Positions 53,668 to 63,469 of a DNA stretch of 64,000 bases are shown piece after piece. How positions within the stretch are numbered: the stretch's first letter is position 1; the number at the start of each line of letters is the position of its first letter. The position numbers and the translations under genes are program-made. Under the pieces are notes generated by a model. The model was not told the DNA's origin, did not search any database, and worked only from the letters and a program-made list of their open reading frames with translations. Source of the stretch: Inconstantimicrobium porci (lineage in GTDB: Bacteria > Bacillota > Clostridia > Clostridiales > Clostridiaceae); assembly GCF_009696465.1 (NCBI RefSeq), contig NZ_VULX01000007.1, positions 1 through 64,000 on the forward strand. The letters are read 5' to 3'.

Positions 53668-54011
53668 ATTAGAGAGCAGAACGAAGAGAGAAGAGAAAAG
53701 GAGGAAACTCATTTGGGGAATGCCAAATACCAAATGTCAAATGAAGGATGCCCCCCCCCAGCAGGATTTTCAAAATAAGAGGACTTGTTCCTCTTATAAC
53801 TCTTTAAATTGGAAATTTGGAAAGTGTAAAAATTATGTTTTTTAAAAAGAGTATAGATTACCACTATCATAAAAGTAAACTACAGGTGAAATTGCGTTCA
53901 GCAACTTCATAGGAGGTTTGGAGGTGGAAAACTCTATTATTATTTAGAAATTTGTGAGTATAGCGAATAAGTTTCTACCTGTTCTCTCTCTGCTCTCATA
54001 GCTCTAATCTT
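53666..54011 (+). repeat. Modular hairpin element E12, composite
   Basis: Outer arms of AGATTAGAGAGCAG words (left, starting in the gpr stop codon) and CTCTCTGCTCTC/CTCTAATCT words (right). A second left arm of ATGCCAAAT words lies inside at 53720-53748 without its partner. Modules C (AAGAGGA/TCCTCTT), E (TGAAATTGCG/GCAACTTCA) and D (GGAGGTTTGGAGG) follow. Confidence 0.78.
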
Positions 54012-54028
54012 TTCAGATAATTTAAAAA

Positions 54029-54057
54029 TCATATTTGTAATGTTGATCTCATATATC
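54029..54057 (+). promoter_or_regulatory. Sigma-E promoter of spoIIP
   Basis: TCATATT (54029-54035), 14-base spacer, CATATATC (54050-54057). The Bacillus sigma-E consensus is KMATATT-N14-CATAYAHT, so 14 of 15 positions fit. It lies 45 bases before the spoIIP start. Confidence 0.65.
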
Positions 54058-54101
54058 TTAAATATAGGTTAAAGAATTTGTTTTGGTTTGTGAGGTGCAT
54101 T

Positions 54102-55166
54102 ATGAATAATCAAAAAAGTGGTGTTTTTCATTATATAACAGTTGTACTGCTCTACGCAGTGGTTATAATATTTGGGATTTTTATTTTTAAGGGATATGAA
54201 AGTATTGTTAGTAAGAATAATGATTCAGATAAAATAATAGTAAGAAGTGTAATTCCATATTTAAATAGCAGTAGTTTTGATAATGAGAATTCTAACAATA
54301 TATATAGTAATGGAATTTTATCCTATCTAAATGATATGTTTTTTAATCCAGTTAATATTGTAAAGAATCAGATTCCGTTATTTAAGGAATACAATAATGT
54401 TAAGTATAATAATCATATTAATTTTGATGAAAATGGCAGAGAAATAACGAAGATTAATTCATACAATGTAGATTCAAATAGTATTATAAAATTGAATCCA
54501 GAAGAGAAAAAAGGAACTGAGGGGTTATCTGTTTCAAAGGCTTTTAATAAAGACCTTGTAAAACAGCTTAATGAAGGAAAGCCAGAAGTGCTTATTTATC
54601 ACAGTCATACTATGGAAGCTTATGGCGCTGCCAGTGACAGCGCTGATACATCCCAAAGTGTTATAGGCGTAGGGGGGGTGCTTCAAGATGAGCTTAAGAA
54701 ATATGGTATTGCTTCAATACATGATACTACAATAAGCAGGTCATATGATGAAAGTTACAATCGTTCAAGAAATACAGTAAGTGAGTATTTGAAAAAGTAT
54801 GGTGACTTTAAGATTATTATTGATCTGCATAGAGATTCTGTTCCTAATAAGAGTGCTATAACAGCTACACTTAATGGAGAATCAATGGCTAAAATCATGT
54901 TTGTTACAGCTAATAATAATCCTCATGCCAAAGATAATCATGCTCTTATTGATGAAATGAATAATATGGCCAGAAAGCTGTTTCCAGGTCTTTCAAGAGG
55001 AATAACATGCTATAGAAATGGAAAGAACAAATCATTTAATCAAGATTTAAGTAAAAACGCTTTCCTTATAGAAGTGGGATCTCATGTAAATACTCCTAAA
55101 GAGGCGCAGACAACGGCTAAGTATATTGCAAGACTTATTGCTGAAAAGATAAATGGGAAAAAATAG
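54102..55166 (+). CDS. spoIIP: Stage II sporulation protein SpoIIP
   Basis: 354 residues from the ATG at 54102 (GAGGTG upstream); the longer frame from 54078 is rejected. One transmembrane helix (about 12-34), then a peptidoglycan amidase/endopeptidase domain: metal and catalytic residues in VLIYHSHTMEAY (about 165), IIDLHRDSVP (about 248) and FLIEVGSHVN. Works with SpoIID and SpoIIM in septal thinning and engulfment. Follows gpr, as in Bacillus, but with its own sigma-E promoter. Confidence 0.95.
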   Translation: MNNQKSGVFHYITVVLLYAVVIIFGIFIFKGYESIVSKNNDSDKIIVRSVIPYLNSSSFDNENSNNIYSNGILSYLNDMFFNPVNIVKNQIPLFKEYNNVKYNNHINFDENGREITKINSYNVDSNSIIKLNPEEKKGTEGLSVSKAFNKDLVKQLNEGKPEVLIYHSHTMEAYGAASDSADTSQSVIGVGGVLQDELKKYGIASIHDTTISRSYDESYNRSRNTVSEYLKKYGDFKIIIDLHRDSVPNKSAITATLNGESMAKIMFVTANNNPHAKDNHALIDEMNNMARKLFPGLSRGITCYRNGKNKSFNQDLSKNAFLIEVGSHVNTPKEAQTTAKYIARLIAEKINGKK

Positions 55167-55266
55167 TGCATAAAAAAACAAGAAATGAACATCCTTATAT
55201 AATATGATAGTGAAATTTTATCTTGAATTTATAGAGAATATTTTTCCTTTATAGATTCTTAGATTT

Positions 55267-55521
55267 AGTGAATAGATAACAACGAATAGTGAATAGAAAA
55301 GGTTGAAATTCATATAGCTACGCTTAAGCAGGCATTCCAAATCTCTGATTTGGTATGTTCACTTAGGTCTTGACAATGAATTTATCATAATGGAGGATTC
55401 TTCTCCAAGCCTCCTATGCAATTACTGACGTAATTGCATCTGTTGTTCTTTTGTAATTAGAACTGAGCTTCAGCGAAGTTCTTACATCAACTGTTCGTTG
55501 TTCACTATTCGTTATTCACTG
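55267..55521 (-). repeat. Modular hairpin element E13
   Basis: Reversed order. Arms of GTGAATAG/AACGAATAG words and GTTCGTTGTTCAC/ATTCAC words. Module F (GAAATTCAT/ATGAATTT) holds a complete G hairpin (55326-55365) in its loop. Then D (GGAGG/CCTCC), E (GCAATTACTGACGTAATTGC) and B (GAACTGAGCTTCAGCGAAGTTC). The right arm ends 5 bases before the ribosome site of the next gene. Confidence 0.88.
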
Positions 55522-55539
55522 TATAAAGGAGGTCGTTTT

Positions 55540-55833
55540 TTGAAAAAGAAAATCTTAGCCATACCGATTATAATGATTCTTATAATGGTATTGTGTAGTT
55601 TTATAGTTATTAATATAAGTTTCAACAGAGATATGACCACATTTACAAATAGTTATAGAAAAAATACAGAACTTATAAATTCAAAGTTTGGAAATTCTGC
55701 ACAAAAATTTTATAGTGATAAAAGTATAATTAAACTGTATAATAGACAGGGAGTAATTTTTATTGACTTAAATAATAATTTATATAAAATAGACTTAACA
55801 GATATAAAGAATAAAATTAAAAATATGTTTTGA
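55540..55833 (+). CDS. Small membrane-anchored protein, function unknown
   Basis: 97 residues from a TTG at 55540 with AAGGAGG 8 bases upstream; a longer frame from 55498 would start inside the repeat arm. Lys-rich start, one transmembrane helix or signal (about 5-27), then a short extracellular part with no motif I recognise. It lies between spoIIP and lepA. Confidence 0.6.
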   Translation: MKKKILAIPIIMILIMVLCSFIVINISFNRDMTTFTNSYRKNTELINSKFGNSAQKFYSDKSIIKLYNRQGVIFIDLNNNLYKIDLTDIKNKIKNMF

Positions 55834-55876
55834 GTTAAATTATTTTACAGCGAAAGAAAAAAGAAATGGGGGTGGA

Positions 55877-55918
55877 ATGAAGCTGATGCACATTATGATA
55901 AGCGCAGCTTCGTACTAG
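55877..55918 (+). CDS. Thirteen-codon leader peptide coupled to lepA
   Basis: ATG at 55877 with GGGGGTGG directly upstream, the best ribosome site in this gap. It encodes [13 protein letters not shown] and stops at TAG 55916-55918, one base before the lepA ATG. lepA itself has no ribosome site of its own. A perfect 7-bp stem (GAAGCTG/CAGCTTC) spans most of the small frame. Translation coupling is the simplest reading; protein function is not implied. Confidence 0.55.
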   Translation: MKLMHIMISAASY

Positions 55919-55919
55919 T

Positions 55920-57728
55920 ATGACAGAGAATAGACAAAAGTATATTAGAAATTTTTCTATTGTAGCACATATTGACCATGGAAAGTCTACATTAGCGGAC
56001 AGACTTATTGAAAAGACAGGAACTCTTACTAAAAGAGAAATGGAAGATCAGGTACTTGACAACATGGAGATAGAAAGAGAAAGAGGTATAACTATAAAGT
56101 CACAGGCAGCAAGACTTGTATATAAGAGACCTAGTGATAATCAGGAATATATCTTTAATCTTATAGATACTCCAGGACATGTCGATTTCAACTATGAGGT
56201 TTCAAGAAGTCTTGCAGCATGTGAAGGTGCACTTCTTGTAGTTGATGCAACTCAGGGAATACAGGCACAGACACTTGCAAACTGTTATCTTGCATTAGAT
56301 AATGATCTTGAAATTGTACCAGTTATCAATAAAATAGATCTTCCAAGTGCAAGACCAGATGAAATAAAGGAAGAAATTGAAGATGTTATAGGTATAGAAG
56401 CATCAGAGGCGCCGCTTATATCAGCTAAGACAGGACTAAATGTTGAAGATGTTCTTGAAGCTGTTGTTGAGCAAATACCTGCTCCAAATGGAGATAGTGA
56501 GGCTCCGCTTAAGGCGTTGATTTTTGACTCATACTATGATAGTTACAAAGGTGTTGTAAATCACGTTAGAATATTAGACGGTAAAGTAAAAGCAGGAACA
56601 AAGATTAAGCTTATGGCTACAGGCAAAGTATATGAAGTAGTTGAAGTTGGTATATTTTCACCTAATATGCGTGCAATTAAGGAATTAAGCGCAGGAGATG
56701 TTGGATACATAACAGCATCAATTAAGAATGTAAGGGATGCCAGAGTCGGAGATACAATTACATATGCCGACAGACCTACAGACGAAGCACTTCCAGGATA
56801 CAAACCAGCAGTGCCAATGGTATATTCAGGTATATATCCAGTAGATGGAGCAAAATACGGTGAACTTAAGGATGCACTTGAAAAGCTGCAGATAAATGAT
56901 GCTGCTCTTAACTTTGAACCAGAAACATCAATAGCTTTAGGATTTGGATTTAGATGTGGATTTTTGGGATTACTTCATATGGAAATAATCCAAGAAAGAA
57001 TTGAAAGAGAATTCAATCTTGATATTATTACAACAGCACCTTCAGTTATTTACAAAGTAACTAAGACAGATGGAACTTTATTAGAGCTTACTAACCCTAC
57101 AAATCTTCCACAACCAACTGAAATTGCTTATATGGAAGAGCCTATAGTAAAGGCTTCTATTATATCACCAACAGATTACGTTGGATCGATAATGGAACTT
57201 TGCCAGGATAGAAGAGGAAAGTATATAGATATGAATTATTTAGAGGAAACAAGAGTTGTAATTCATTACGAACTTCCTTTAAATGAAATAGTATATGATT
57301 TCTTTGATACTTTAAAATCAAGAACTAAGGGATATGCTTCTCTTGATTATGAACTTAAGGGATACGATAAGTCAGAACTTGTTAAGCTTGATATACTTCT
57401 AAATGGTGATGTTGTAGATGCACTTTCTATGATAGTTCCAAAGGAAAGAGCTTATCATAAGGGAAGAGGAATCTGTGAAAAGCTTAAGGAGATTATTCCA
57501 AGACAGATGTTTGAAATTCCAATACAAGCAACAATAGGTTCAAAGATAATCGCTAGAGAAACAGTTAAGGCTATGAGAAAAGATGTCCTTGCAAAATGTT
57601 ATGGCGGAGATATCTCAAGAAAGAAAAAACTTCTAGAAAAACAGAAGGAAGGAAAGAAGAGAATGAGACAGGTAGGTTCTGTTGAAGTTCCACAGGAAGC
57701 CTTCATGAGCGTTCTAAAGGTAGACTAG
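55920..57728 (+). CDS. lepA: Elongation factor 4 (LepA)
   Basis: 602 residues. Translational GTPase: G1 [14 protein letters not shown] (about 15-28), G2 [11 protein letters not shown]3 DTPGHVDF, G4 [10 protein letters not shown], then domains II, III, V and the LepA-specific C-terminal domain ([20 protein letters not shown] near 570). It acts on ribosomes, in back-translocation or assembly under stress. No ribosome site directly precedes the ATG; see the leader peptide. Confidence 0.97.
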   Translation: MTENRQKYIRNFSIVAHIDHGKSTLADRLIEKTGTLTKREMEDQVLDNMEIERERGITIKSQAARLVYKRPSDNQEYIFNLIDTPGHVDFNYEVSRSLAACEGALLVVDATQGIQAQTLANCYLALDNDLEIVPVINKIDLPSARPDEIKEEIEDVIGIEASEAPLISAKTGLNVEDVLEAVVEQIPAPNGDSEAPLKALIFDSYYDSYKGVVNHVRILDGKVKAGTKIKLMATGKVYEVVEVGIFSPNMRAIKELSAGDVGYITASIKNVRDARVGDTITYADRPTDEALPGYKPAVPMVYSGIYPVDGAKYGELKDALEKLQINDAALNFEPETSIALGFGFRCGFLGLLHMEIIQERIEREFNLDIITTAPSVIYKVTKTDGTLLELTNPTNLPQPTEIAYMEEPIVKASIISPTDYVGSIMELCQDRRGKYIDMNYLEETRVVIHYELPLNEIVYDFFDTLKSRTKGYASLDYELKGYDKSELVKLDILLNGDVVDALSMIVPKERAYHKGRGICEKLKEIIPRQMFEIPIQATIGSKIIARETVKAMRKDVLAKCYGGDISRKKKLLEKQKEGKKRMRQVGSVEVPQEAFMSVLKVD

Positions 57729-57730
57729 TT

Positions 57731-58053
57731 AATGTAGAATGTATATTTTATAATGTATAATTCAGGATGAAATTCACGAAGCTATGCTCGTGAATTTCAA
57801 ACTTAATGGAGGGATACCCTCCAAACCTCCTGTAAAATTGCTAGATGCAATTTAATTTGAGAGTTTTTAAAGAGGAATTTGTTTTATTTTAAGCAGGTAT
57901 TCCAAATCTTCGATTTTGTATATTCGCTTACGTCTTGACCAAGCAGGTATTCCAAATCTTAGATTTGGTATGTTCGCTTATGCTTTGGCTTGTGAACTGC
58001 GCTTCAGCTAAGTTCAATCCGAAATTATACATTATACATTTTAAATTATAAAT
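57731..58053 (-). repeat. Modular hairpin element E14, with two tandem G hairpins
   Basis: Reversed order. Arms of AATGTAGAATGTA/TAATGTATAATT words and ATTATACATTATACATT words. Modules: GAAATTCACGA/TCGTGAATTTC (F), GGAGG/CCTCC (D), AAATTGC/GCAATTT (E), AGAGG (C, damaged), G at 57891-57930 and again at 57941-57980, and GAACTGCGCTTCAGCTAAGTTC (B). Confidence 0.88.
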
Positions 58054-58072
58054 TAATGAGTGGGGTGTAAAG

Positions 58073-59200
58073 ATGAAAGAAATATCTTTATATATACATA
58101 TACCTTTCTGTAAAAATAAGTGTATGTATTGTGATTTCCCATCATTCGCTGGAAAGGATAATCTTAGAGACAGATATGTTGCTGCTCTCATCAAGGAAAT
58201 AAAGATGAAAGCAGAACAATATATAATAAAGACAGTCTTTATAGGTGGGGGTACTCCCACCTATTTAACTTTAGAGGAAATGGATATACTTTTATCTGCC
58301 ATAGATAAGCTGAAGTTTGCAGATGATTATGAATTTACAGTTGAGTGTAATCCGGGAACATTGACATTTGAAAAATTAAAATTAATGAAAGATAGAAAAG
58401 TAAACAGGCTAAGTATAGGTCTTCAGTCAACAAACAATTCACTGCTTAAGACACTTGGACGTATTCATGATTATAAGACTTTTGAAGAAAATTATAATCT
58501 GGCAAGAAAAGCGGGTTTTGATAATATAAATGTAGACTTAATGTTTGGACTTCCAGATCAGAAAGTCTCAGACTGGATAGAAACATTAGAAGATATAGTG
58601 AAACTAAACCCAGAACATATATCTGCATACAGCTTAATAATAGAAGAAGGTACGCCATTTTATAACATGTATAATAATGACAGACTTAACCTGCCGTCTG
58701 AAGATGATGAAAGGGAAATGTACCATTCTGCAAAAAGAATCTTAGAGCAGAACGGCTATCATCAGTATGAAATATCTAATTTTGCAAAGCAGGGCAGAGA
58801 ATGCATACATAATGAAGTTTACTGGATGCTTGATGAATATCTAGGATGCGGCAGTGCTGCATCTTCATATGTTAATGGCAATAGATATAAGAATGAAGAA
58901 AACATAGAAAAATATATTAATGATATAGAAAATGATACTACTTCAGTAGAAGAAGAAATACACAACTCCTTAGATGATAATATGGAAGAGTTCATGTTCA
59001 TGGGGCTTAGAATGATAAGAGGAGTCTGTGAAAAAACTTTTGAGAAAAAATTCGGCGTAAAAATAGATACTATCTATAAAGATGTAATAGATAAGCATAT
59101 TAATGAAAAGCTACTTGTAAGAGAAAATGGGAGAATCTATCTCACAGCAAAAGGCATTGAACTTTCAAATTACGTCATGAGTGACTTTATACTGACATAA
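58073..59200 (+). CDS. hemW: Radical SAM heme chaperone HemW
   Basis: 375 residues. Radical SAM cluster CKNKCMYCDF (about 13-22), GGGTPTYL (SAM binding, about 62-69), ECNPGTLTFEKL and the C-terminal HemN-like domain with MEEFMFMGLRMIRGV. HemW binds and delivers heme; older annotation as oxygen-independent coproporphyrinogen oxidase is less likely with this short form and the lepA neighbourhood. GTGGGGTG upstream. Confidence 0.93.
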   Translation: MKEISLYIHIPFCKNKCMYCDFPSFAGKDNLRDRYVAALIKEIKMKAEQYIIKTVFIGGGTPTYLTLEEMDILLSAIDKLKFADDYEFTVECNPGTLTFEKLKLMKDRKVNRLSIGLQSTNNSLLKTLGRIHDYKTFEENYNLARKAGFDNINVDLMFGLPDQKVSDWIETLEDIVKLNPEHISAYSLIIEEGTPFYNMYNNDRLNLPSEDDEREMYHSAKRILEQNGYHQYEISNFAKQGRECIHNEVYWMLDEYLGCGSAASSYVNGNRYKNEENIEKYINDIENDTTSVEEEIHNSLDDNMEEFMFMGLRMIRGVCEKTFEKKFGVKIDTIYKDVIDKHINEKLLVRENGRIYLTAKGIELSNYVMSDFILT

Positions 59201-59230
59201 GTACAAAAAAATATAGTTAATAATAGCATT

Positions 59231-59431
59231 AGTGAACAACGAACAGAGAATAACGAATAGTTGGGGAAATAACTTTGCTATGGCGAAGTTATTATTATAA
59301 AAAATACAGGCTGAATTACGTTTAGTAATTCAGCAGGAGGTTTGGAGGATTTTCCTCCATTTTGATAAATTCATAAGCGTAGCAAAATGAATTTTAACCA
59401 TTTCTATTCACTGCTCGTTATTGTTATTCGT
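59231..59431 (+). repeat. Modular hairpin element E15
   Basis: Arms of GTGAACAACGAACAG/AACGAATAG words and CTATTCACTG/CGTTATTG words. Modules: AACTTTGC/GCGAAGTT (B), GCTGAATTACG/GTAATTCAGC (E), GGAGGTTTGGAGG/CCTCC (D), AAATTCAT/ATGAATTTT (F). Very close to E8. Confidence 0.88.
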
Positions 59432-59622
59432 TTTTACAAGATTGTTGTGGGGCTGCAGGTGATTATGCAGTCTTTTTTTATGCTTAATTTTAAATTATGC
59501 TCAATTTAGAAAAATAAATTCATATGTATGCGATTTATTGAGGAAATGGAAGAAAAACAGAGCGAATATATAAAAATATTAAAAAAACGGCTGAATTTGC
59601 GATAAATATAATTATATTAAAA

Positions 59623-59651
59623 TTGACAAAACTAAATATAAATAATATATT
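59623..59651 (+). promoter_or_regulatory. Sigma-A promoter of the hrcA operon
   Basis: TTGACA (59623-59628), 17-base spacer, TATATT (59646-59651). The CIRCE operator follows 13 bases downstream, overlapping the likely start of transcription. Confidence 0.8.
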
Positions 59652-59664
59652 TAAAGCATAGTCA

Positions 59665-59691
59665 TTAGCACTCAATGATAGTGAGTGCTAA
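59665..59691 (+). promoter_or_regulatory. CIRCE operator
   Basis: TTAGCACTC-N9-GAGTGCTAA at 59665-59691 is a perfect match to the CIRCE inverted repeat bound by HrcA. It puts hrcA-grpE-dnaK under heat-shock autoregulation. Confidence 0.98.
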
Positions 59692-59709
59692 CAGAAAAAG
59701 GTGGTGTTA

Positions 59710-60735
59710 GTGATAGACGAAAGAAAGATTAAAATTCTACAGGTTATTATTAATGACTATATAACTACTGGAGAGCCGGTAGGATCAAGGACTATCGCTA
59801 AAAAGTATGAGCTGGGAGTAAGCCCGGCTACAATAAGAAATGAAATGGCAGACCTTGAGGAACTTGGGTATCTTGAGCAGCCACATACTTCTGCAGGTAG
59901 GATTCCTTCTAGCAAAGGTTACAGATTATATGTAGATAAGCTTATGAAACAGCAGCAGTTATCCTTAGAAGAACAGCTTGCCATAAAAAATGAAATAATT
60001 GATATGGCGTTGCTTGAAGTTGATAAGATGGTTAAACAGGTAAGTTCTTTATTATCCGATCTTACTAAATTAACTTGTGTTGCAAAGACTCCATCTTTTA
60101 ATAAAGGCTATATAAAATCACTTCAATTAATGATTATTGATGAAAATAATATTCTTGTAGTAATAATTACTGACCGTGGAGTAAAGAATAGTATTATCAA
60201 AGTAAAAAATATTCCAAGCAGTAATGAAATCGAGAATATTAATCATGTTTTAAACATGAGATTGAAGAATCATACAATTGAGCAGATAAATCTGCAGGTG
60301 ATTAACTCTATAAGAGATGATCTTACTGGATATGATGACATTTTTAATCCACTTATTAAGGTTCTATATGAAACACTTAACAATGGGAATGAAAATGATG
60401 ATGTTGTTACAGAAGGAACAACAAATATATTTAATTATCCAGAGTACAATGATATAGAAAGTGCCAAAGAAATATTAAGTCTTTTAGAGGACAAAGGTAA
60501 AATTAGTGCTCTACTTGATAATAAAGATGGTTTTTCAATAAGGATAGGTGATGAAAATTATCTTCCTGGCGCTAAAAATTGTAGTGTGATTTCAGCAGTA
60601 TATTTTATGGATGATGTACCGCTAGGTACAATTGGACTTATAGGGCCAAGAAGAATTAATTATTCTAAAGTAGTCTCTATTATGGCTGAAGTTATGAAAG
60701 AATTGAATGAAGTTATTAACAAAAAGAAACTATAG
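59710..60735 (+). CDS. hrcA: Heat-inducible transcription repressor HrcA
   Basis: 341 residues from a GTG at 59710 with AAAGGTGG 6 bases upstream; GTG codons at 59701 and 59704 overlap that site. N-terminal winged helix ([20 protein letters not shown] and [20 protein letters not shown], about 16-60), GAF-like middle and C-terminal domain ending [12 protein letters not shown]. Binds CIRCE with help of GroEL. First gene of the operon. Confidence 0.95.
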   Translation: MIDERKIKILQVIINDYITTGEPVGSRTIAKKYELGVSPATIRNEMADLEELGYLEQPHTSAGRIPSSKGYRLYVDKLMKQQQLSLEEQLAIKNEIIDMALLEVDKMVKQVSSLLSDLTKLTCVAKTPSFNKGYIKSLQLMIIDENNILVVIITDRGVKNSIIKVKNIPSSNEIENINHVLNMRLKNHTIEQINLQVINSIRDDLTGYDDIFNPLIKVLYETLNNGNENDDVVTEGTTNIFNYPEYNDIESAKEILSLLEDKGKISALLDNKDGFSIRIGDENYLPGAKNCSVISAVYFMDDVPLGTIGLIGPRRINYSKVVSIMAEVMKELNEVINKKKL

Positions 60736-60771
60736 ATATTTGAGAAATAGAGATGAGGTGTTTGGTAAGTT

Positions 60772-61401
60772 ATGGATAATAAGAAAGATAAAGAAGAAAA
60801 GATAGAAGAAACATTAAATGATACTGTAGAAACTGATACTAAAGAAGAAACAGCAGAAAATGAAGTTAATGAAGTAAAAAATGAAGCAGATAATGCTCCG
60901 AAGGAAGAAGATAAAGATGATGATAAATTCTCTAAGCTTACTGAGGAGTTATTCAAAGCTAAAGAAGAAAATACAAAGCTAAATAATGAGCTGAATACAT
61001 TAAAAGATAGGCTTGTAAGAATCAATGCTGAGTATGACAACTTTAGAAAGAGAACTGCTAAAGAAAAGGAAGGCATTTATGCAGATGCATGTAATGATGT
61101 ATTAAAGGAAATGCTTGGTGTTCTTGATAATCTTGAAAGAGCTGTTGCAGTTGAAAATAGTTCTGTAGAAGACTTGAAGAATGGTGTCGATATGACAATG
61201 AGACAGTTCAAGAATGCATTTGATAAATTAGGCGTTGAAGAAATAGATGCAAGTGGAGAATTTGATCCACATCTTCATCAGGCAGTAATGCATGTTGATG
61301 ATCCAGATTTGGGTAAGAACGTTGTTGCTGATGTCCTTCAAAAAGGATATAAAAAAGGTGACAAAGTCTTAAGATACACAATTGTTAAAGTTGCAAATTA
61401 A
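60772..61401 (+). CDS. grpE: Nucleotide exchange factor GrpE
   Basis: 209 residues. A long acidic N-terminus with coiled coil (1-85), then the GrpE core: VRINAEYDNFRKRTAKEKEG (about 82-101), the LDNLERAV helix, and the C-terminal beta domain (FDPHLHQAVMHVDDPD, VLQKGYKKGDKVLRYTIVKV). It exchanges ADP for ATP on DnaK. Between hrcA and dnaK. Confidence 0.97.
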   Translation: MDNKKDKEEKIEETLNDTVETDTKEETAENEVNEVKNEADNAPKEEDKDDDKFSKLTEELFKAKEENTKLNNELNTLKDRLVRINAEYDNFRKRTAKEKEGIYADACNDVLKEMLGVLDNLERAVAVENSSVEDLKNGVDMTMRQFKNAFDKLGVEEIDASGEFDPHLHQAVMHVDDPDLGKNVVADVLQKGYKKGDKVLRYTIVKVAN

Positions 61402-61459
61402 ATATTAATTTAACATAAAAATAAAATTCTAAATAGATAATATTTGAGGAGGAAGAAAA

Positions 61460-63310
61460 ATGGGAAAAGTAATAGGAATAGATTTAGGTACTACAAATTC
61501 ATGCGTAGCAGTTATGGAAGGTGGAGAACCAGTCGTAATCGCTAACTCAGAAGGAGCAAGAACAACTCCATCAGTTGTTTCATTCCAGGCAGATGGAGAA
61601 AGATTAGTAGGACAGGTTGCTAAAAGACAGGCAATAACAAATCCTGATAAAACTATAATGTCAATAAAGAGACATATGGGAACTAACTACAAAGTTAATA
61701 TAGATGGAAAAGAACACAGCCCACAGGAAATATCAGCTATGATTCTTCAAAAGATAAAGGCTGATGCTGAAAGCTACCTTGGAGAAACTGTTAGTGATGC
61801 AGTTATCACAGTTCCAGCATATTTTAACGACAGCCAGAGACAGGCAACTAAGGATGCAGGAAAGATTGCAGGACTTAATGTTTTAAGAATAATCAACGAA
61901 CCAACAGCTGCATCTCTTGCTTATGGTCTTGATAAGCAGGAAGCTGCTCACAAGATATTAGTATTTGACCTTGGTGGTGGTACATTCGATGTATCTATAC
62001 TTGAACTTGGAGACGGAGTATTCGAAGTTAAGTCAACAAATGGTGATACTAAACTTGGTGGAGATGACTTTGACCAAAAGATAATGGATTATATAGCTGA
62101 AGATTTCAAAGCTAAGAACAACATAGATTTAAGAAATGATAAGATGGCTTTACAGAGATTAAAAGAAGCAGCTGAAAAAGCTAAGATAGAATTATCTTCA
62201 TCAAATCAGACAATAATCAACTTACCATTCATCACAGCTGATGCAACTGGTCCAAAGCATATTGAAATGACTTTAACTAGAGCAAAATTCAATGAAATTA
62301 CTCATGATTTAGTTCAGAGAACTCTTGAACCAATGAAGAAGGCATTAAGCGATGCTGGTCTTTCAATCAACGATGTTGATAAAGTAATATTAGTTGGTGG
62401 ATCTACTAGAATCCCAGCTGTTGTAGAAGCAGTTAAGAACTTTACAGGAAAAGAACCTTCAAAGGGAGTTAACCCAGATGAATGTGTTGCAGTAGGTGCT
62501 GCTATTCAAGGTGGAGTTTTAACAGGAGAAGTTAAGGATGTATTATTACTAGATGTTACACCATTAACTTTAGGAATTGAAACTTTAGGTGGAGTTGCTA
62601 CACCATTAATCGAAAGAAATACAACAATACCAACAAGAAAGAGCCAGGTATTCTCTACTGCTGCTGATGGTCAGACTTCAGTTGAAATTCACGTAGTACA
62701 AGGTGAAAGACAGATGGCTGCTGACAATAAGAGCTTAGGAAGATTCACACTTTCAGGAATTGCTCCAGCACCAAGAGGAATTCCTCAGATTGAAGTTACA
62801 TTTGATATAGATGCTAACGGTATAGTTAAGGTTTCTGCTGTTGATAAGGCTACTAACAAGGAAGCTAACATCACAATTACAGCTTCAACTAACTTAAGCG
62901 ATGATGAAATAGATAAGGCTGTTAAAGAAGCTGAAAGATTTGCTGAAGAAGATAAGAAGAGAAAAGAATCAATCGAAGTTAAGAACAATGCAGAACAGAT
63001 AGTTTACCAGACTGAAAAGACTTTAGGAGAACTAGGAGATAAGGTTTCAGCTGAAGATAAAGCTAAGGTTCAGACTAAACTTGATGAATTAAAGAAAGTT
63101 AAAGATGGAGAAGATATAGAGGCTATTAAGAAGGCTACTGAAGAATTAACTCAGGAATTCTATGCAATATCTTCAAAGATGTATCAGCAGGCTAACCCAC
63201 AAGGAGCAGATCCAAACATGGGAGGAAACCCAGGAGCTGATGCAGGACAACAGGCACCACATGATGACAATGTTGTAGATGCTGACTTCAAGGTAGACGA
63301 CGACAAATAA
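61460..63310 (+). CDS. dnaK: Chaperone DnaK (Hsp70)
   Basis: 616 residues. ATPase domain (1-355) with [37 protein letters not shown] and [13 protein letters not shown]; linker [16 protein letters not shown] near 358; substrate domain and lid to about 590; a Gly/Pro/Gln tail. GAGGAGG ribosome site. Intact. Confidence 0.98.
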   Translation: MGKVIGIDLGTTNSCVAVMEGGEPVVIANSEGARTTPSVVSFQADGERLVGQVAKRQAITNPDKTIMSIKRHMGTNYKVNIDGKEHSPQEISAMILQKIKADAESYLGETVSDAVITVPAYFNDSQRQATKDAGKIAGLNVLRIINEPTAASLAYGLDKQEAAHKILVFDLGGGTFDVSILELGDGVFEVKSTNGDTKLGGDDFDQKIMDYIAEDFKAKNNIDLRNDKMALQRLKEAAEKAKIELSSSNQTIINLPFITADATGPKHIEMTLTRAKFNEITHDLVQRTLEPMKKALSDAGLSINDVDKVILVGGSTRIPAVVEAVKNFTGKEPSKGVNPDECVAVGAAIQGGVLTGEVKDVLLLDVTPLTLGIETLGGVATPLIERNTTIPTRKSQVFSTAADGQTSVEIHVVQGERQMAADNKSLGRFTLSGIAPAPRGIPQIEVTFDIDANGIVKVSAVDKATNKEANITITASTNLSDDEIDKAVKEAERFAEEDKKRKESIEVKNNAEQIVYQTEKTLGELGDKVSAEDKAKVQTKLDELKKVKDGEDIEAIKKATEELTQEFYAISSKMYQQANPQGADPNMGGNPGADAGQQAPHDDNVVDADFKVDDDK

Positions 63311-63324
63311 TAGAATATTAAGTT

Positions 63325-63353
63325 TTGACACTTAATTAACTTGTAGATATAAT
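63325..63353 (+). promoter_or_regulatory. Perfect sigma-A consensus promoter after dnaK
   Basis: TTGACA (63325-63330), 17-base spacer, TATAAT (63348-63353). Its start near 63360 falls inside the terminator hairpin at 63357-63386, so the transcript would end after about 25 bases. Confidence 0.75.
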
Positions 63354-63356
63354 ATC

Positions 63357-63386
63357 AAAGGGAAGGCACCTAAGTCTTCCCTTTTT
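63357..63386 (+). terminator. Terminator after dnaK
   Basis: AAAGGGAAG (63357-63365) pairs perfectly with CTTCCCTTT (63376-63384) and runs into five T. It would separate dnaK from dnaJ transcription. Confidence 0.9.
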
Positions 63387-63469
63387 CTAAGCAAAATATA
63401 TATAATAGTTGATTCTGCGCAAACTAGTATAACTGAAGAAAATCTATAATTTGAGTATAGATGCAATTT

